Source: Bacillota bacterium (GTDB lineage: Bacteria > Bacillota_A > Clostridia > Lachnospirales > Lachnospiraceae). Taken from it: a DNA stretch of 64,000 bases. A program made the position numbers and the translations under genes. The notes under the pieces are model-generated. The model worked only from the letters and a program-made list of their open reading frames with translations, was not told the origin of the DNA and ran no database searches. Of this stretch, positions 61,777-64,000 are shown piece by piece (position 1 is the first letter of the stretch; every line of letters begins with the position of its first letter). The stretch covers positions 1 through 64,000 of the forward strand of contig JAEYMU010000012.1 of assembly GCA_023407175.1 (NCBI GenBank), given 5' to 3'.

Positions 61777-64000
61777 TTATTCCGTTCTTAATGCTTCAAT
61801 CGGGTCCTTCTTAGCCGCCATCTTTGCAGGAATTGAACCGCCCAGCAGGGTCAGCAGAAGGCTTATGATAATCAGAGCAATGGCATGGAGCGGATTTAGC
61901 TGCGCTACATTGGACAGCTCCGTCATATTGTACAGGATATGGTTGATCGGAAAGGTAAGGATATAGGCAATGGTAACTCCCAGAATACCTGAACACATTC
62001 CCACAATGAAGGTTTCCGCATTAAATACCCGTGAAATATCCTTCTTTCTGGCGCCCAGTGCCCGTAATATACCAATTTCCTTTGTCCTCTCAAGTACGGA
62101 TATCCAGGTTATGATTCCGATCATGATTAAGGATACCACAAGTGAAATTGCAGCAAAAGCAACCAGCACCAGTGTAATCGCATCCATAATGCTTTCAGAC
62201 AGGCTTGTTACAATCGCTGCCATATCCGTATATTCAATGCTGCTTTCTTCATCCAGTCCGACGTTCCACTGGTCCAGATAATCGGTTATCTCACTCTTTG
62301 CATCATAATCCACCGGGTAGAGGGCGACCATTGTCGGTATCATGGAAGCGCCAAGGGAATTCAATACCTCATCCTTGGTCTGGGAACCGCTCATAGTATA
62401 GCCGACGGATGCCATACCACTCATATATCCGGCAGTGGAAGAACTGTTCTCGGACAGCGCCTCTCCGGTCAGGACATTATAATCCGCGTCCTGCTGTGCC
62501 TTTACAATTTCAGAATCCATCGCATCCTCAATAAAGGATACTGCAAGGCTGTCTGAATAAGCCAGCCCGGAGGATAATGCCGAAATCGTAGCATCCTCCT
62601 TAATTCGTACAATACCGCTGATTTTTAAGGTAATCGCCTTATCACTGTTGTACAGCTCACTTAAATCCGAGGGATCTCCGTTTACAACAAACAAATCCCC
62701 TGATTTCGTATAAAAATCATTATTCAGGATTAATTTGAATTCCTTTCCCACTACATCAGAGAAATTGATGCTTTCCTGATTATAGTCAAGACCGAGAGCC
62801 TCCAGTGCTGTGGTCTCCATCCGGTTATAGCTGTCCAGCACCAGCACCATATCCGTCCCGCTCTGGGGAAATTGACCGGACAGCAGGTCATAATACTCTT
62901 CCAGATACTCGGCGGGCTTGTCCGAGGATTTGCTGGGATAGGAGGTAAAGCCGATATCCGTAAGGTTAAGCTTGGTAGCCTTATTATCCGACAGCTTAAG
63001 AATATTCATGCCGACACTTCTGGAATAGGATATCCCATCCAGCAATGACTGGTCAAGCTTTGAGAGATAATCCATATATTCTTCGGTCAGCTTATTTGTA
63101 TGAATAACCGTATTCTCACTTGAATTATAGGGGTAGAATTCCTGAACATCCGGAAATTCTTCATTTTTCTCTTCATCCGCACGGTAGGACATATTGGACA
63201 TATCCATACTCATTGCCGTCTGACTGATTGTTATGGGGAAATTGGATAAGGAGCCCGTCTCAAAGGAATTAATCTGCTTATCAAAACCGTTTGACAGGGA
63301 CAAAACCACTGCAATTCCAATAATACCGATGCTGGAGGCGAAGGCCGTCAACGCCGTTCTTCCTTTTTTGGTCAGGATATTCCTGCCGGACAGCTTCAGT
63401 GCCGTCAGAAAGCTCATACTGGTCTTCTTAAGCTTATAGCCGGATTTTGTGGACTCCTCCTCGATTGGATGGCTGTCACTGATTACCTTGCCGTCCTGAA
63501 ATCTTATGACACGGTCGGCATATTTTTCGGCAATCTCCGAATTATGGGTGACCATGATTACCAGCTTATCCTTGGCAATCTCACGAATCAGCTCCATAAT
63601 CTGCACGCTTGTCTGAGTATCGAGCGCACCGGTCGGCTCATCGGCCAGTATAATATCCGGATTGTTAGCCAATGCCCTGGCTATCGCCACACGCTGCATC
63701 TGCCCACCGGAAAGCTGGTTCGGCTTCTTATGGATGTGCTCCTTTAATCCGACACGTTCCAGGACATCGATTGCTTTTTTGCGTCTTTCCCGGTAGGATA
63801 CCCCGCTTAAGGTCATTCCCATTTCAACATTATCTACAATTCCCAGATGGGGAATCAGGTTATAATTCTGAAAAATAAAACCCACACTGTTATTGCGGTA
63901 AGCATCCCAGTCGCGTGCTTTATATTTTTTGGTGGAGGCTCCGTCAATAATCAGCTCTCCGCTGTCATATTGATCCAAGCCTCCAATTACATTCAAAAAC
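61777..64000 (-). CDS. MacB-like ABC protein (ATPase fused to FtsX permease), N-terminus beyond window
   Basis: The frame is open to the right edge, so the start and Walker A lie outside. Visible are the end of the P-loop region ([13 protein letters not shown]), Q-loop [12 protein letters not shown], signature [15 protein letters not shown], Walker [13 protein letters not shown] and H-loop [10 protein letters not shown]. An FtsX/MacB permease follows: a first TM near 225-245, a large extracellular domain to about 610, and three C-terminal TM segments ([23 protein letters not shown] and on) including [20 protein letters not shown]. It is likely a mechanotransmission exporter or peptide/antibiotic resistance module; no partner gene is visible. 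Confidence 0.9.
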   Translation of the reverse strand, partial: FLNVIGGLDQYDSGELIIDGASTKKYKARDWDAYRNNSVGFIFQNYNLIPHLGIVDNVEMGMTLSGVSYRERRKKAIDVLERVGLKEHIHKKPNQLSGGQMQRVAIARALANNPDIILADEPTGALDTQTSVQIMELIREIAKDKLVIMVTHNSEIAEKYADRVIRFQDGKVISDSHPIEEESTKSGYKLKKTSMSFLTALKLSGRNILTKKGRTALTAFASSIGIIGIAVVLSLSNGFDKQINSFETGSLSNFPITISQTAMSMDMSNMSYRADEEKNEEFPDVQEFYPYNSSENTVIHTNKLTEEYMDYLSKLDQSLLDGISYSRSVGMNILKLSDNKATKLNLTDIGFTSYPSKSSDKPAEYLEEYYDLLSGQFPQSGTDMVLVLDSYNRMETTALEALGLDYNQESINFSDVVGKEFKLILNNDFYTKSGDLFVVNGDPSDLSELYNSDKAITLKISGIVRIKEDATISALSSGLAYSDSLAVSFIEDAMDSEIVKAQQDADYNVLTGEALSENSSSTAGYMSGMASVGYTMSGSQTKDEVLNSLGASMIPTMVALYPVDYDAKSEITDYLDQWNVGLDEESSIEYTDMAAIVTSLSESIMDAITLVLVAFAAISLVVSLIMIGIITWISVLERTKEIGILRALGARKKDISRVFNAETFIVGMCSGILGVTIAYILTFPINHILYNMTELSNVAQLNPLHAIALIIISLLLTLLGGSIPAKMAAKKDPIEALRTE

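Noticed and set aside
1..64000. CRISPR arrays, rRNA, tRNA, prophage or integrase genes
   Set aside because: No regularly spaced repeats, tRNA-like cloverleaf with a TTCGANTC arm, or phage/integrase coding sequence was seen on reading the window.

Overview
The window looks like a chromosome segment of a low-to-mid-GC, Gram-positive anaerobe of the class Clostridia, most likely Lachnospiraceae. Supporting signs are strong AGGAGG ribosome binding sites, consensus TTGACA/TATAAT promoters, DapL-type diaminopimelate synthesis, an ANTAR protein beside glnA, an iron-sulfur L-serine dehydratase in two subunits, three iron-dependent alcohol dehydrogenases and a T-box leader. Most genes lie on the minus strand. 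I found no rRNA, tRNA, CRISPR array or complete insertion sequence.

Layout. 1-7.95 kb: a secreted-protein operon on the minus strand: promoter, hairpin with T-run, a 45-codon ORF, a subtilase with FnIII, kelch and YD segments, an exported protein of unknown function, and an Rhs/YD-repeat protein that runs off the left edge. 8.1-12.7 kb: dapL, dapF, an ANTAR regulator and glnA. 12.7-18.9 kb: an iron alcohol dehydrogenase, a PilZ protein, an SPFH/band-7 protein, an MFS transporter and a YccF protein. 18.9-25.1 kb: release factor 3 and a MarR-controlled heterodimeric ABC exporter whose 5' UTR carries a MITE-like element. 25.2-31.4 kb: a chemoreceptor, then modABC (plus strand) converging on a one-component regulator with a molybdate-type binding domain.

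31.6-48.9 kb is a nitrogen/polyamine island. Two separate PotABCD-type ABC importers each have a P-II signalling protein as first gene. One operon continues into patA, an aldehyde dehydrogenase and a 4-hydroxybutyrate dehydrogenase, which suggests putrescine catabolism. The other contains a YtcJ-like amidohydrolase and is followed by a cupin-type XRE regulator. A saccharopine-dehydrogenase-like oxidoreductase and an AraC regulator with a GH39-like tail flank the island.

51.4-55.6 kb: a lactate/2-hydroxyacid dehydrogenase and a trpXYZ-type ABC importer under a tryptophan T-box. 55.7-60.7 kb: an OFA-type MFS transporter, sdaAA, sdaAB, an iron alcohol dehydrogenase and an AraC regulator. 60.9-64 kb: two small unknown proteins, a second MITE copy, and a MacB-like ABC protein cut by the right edge.

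The points that most repay a second look are the paired P-II/Pot operons with a consensus promoter and terminator hairpin ahead of one P-II gene, the subtilase-Rhs operon with its small ORF and attenuator-like leader, the two MITE copies with target-site duplications, and the divergent Trp T-box.
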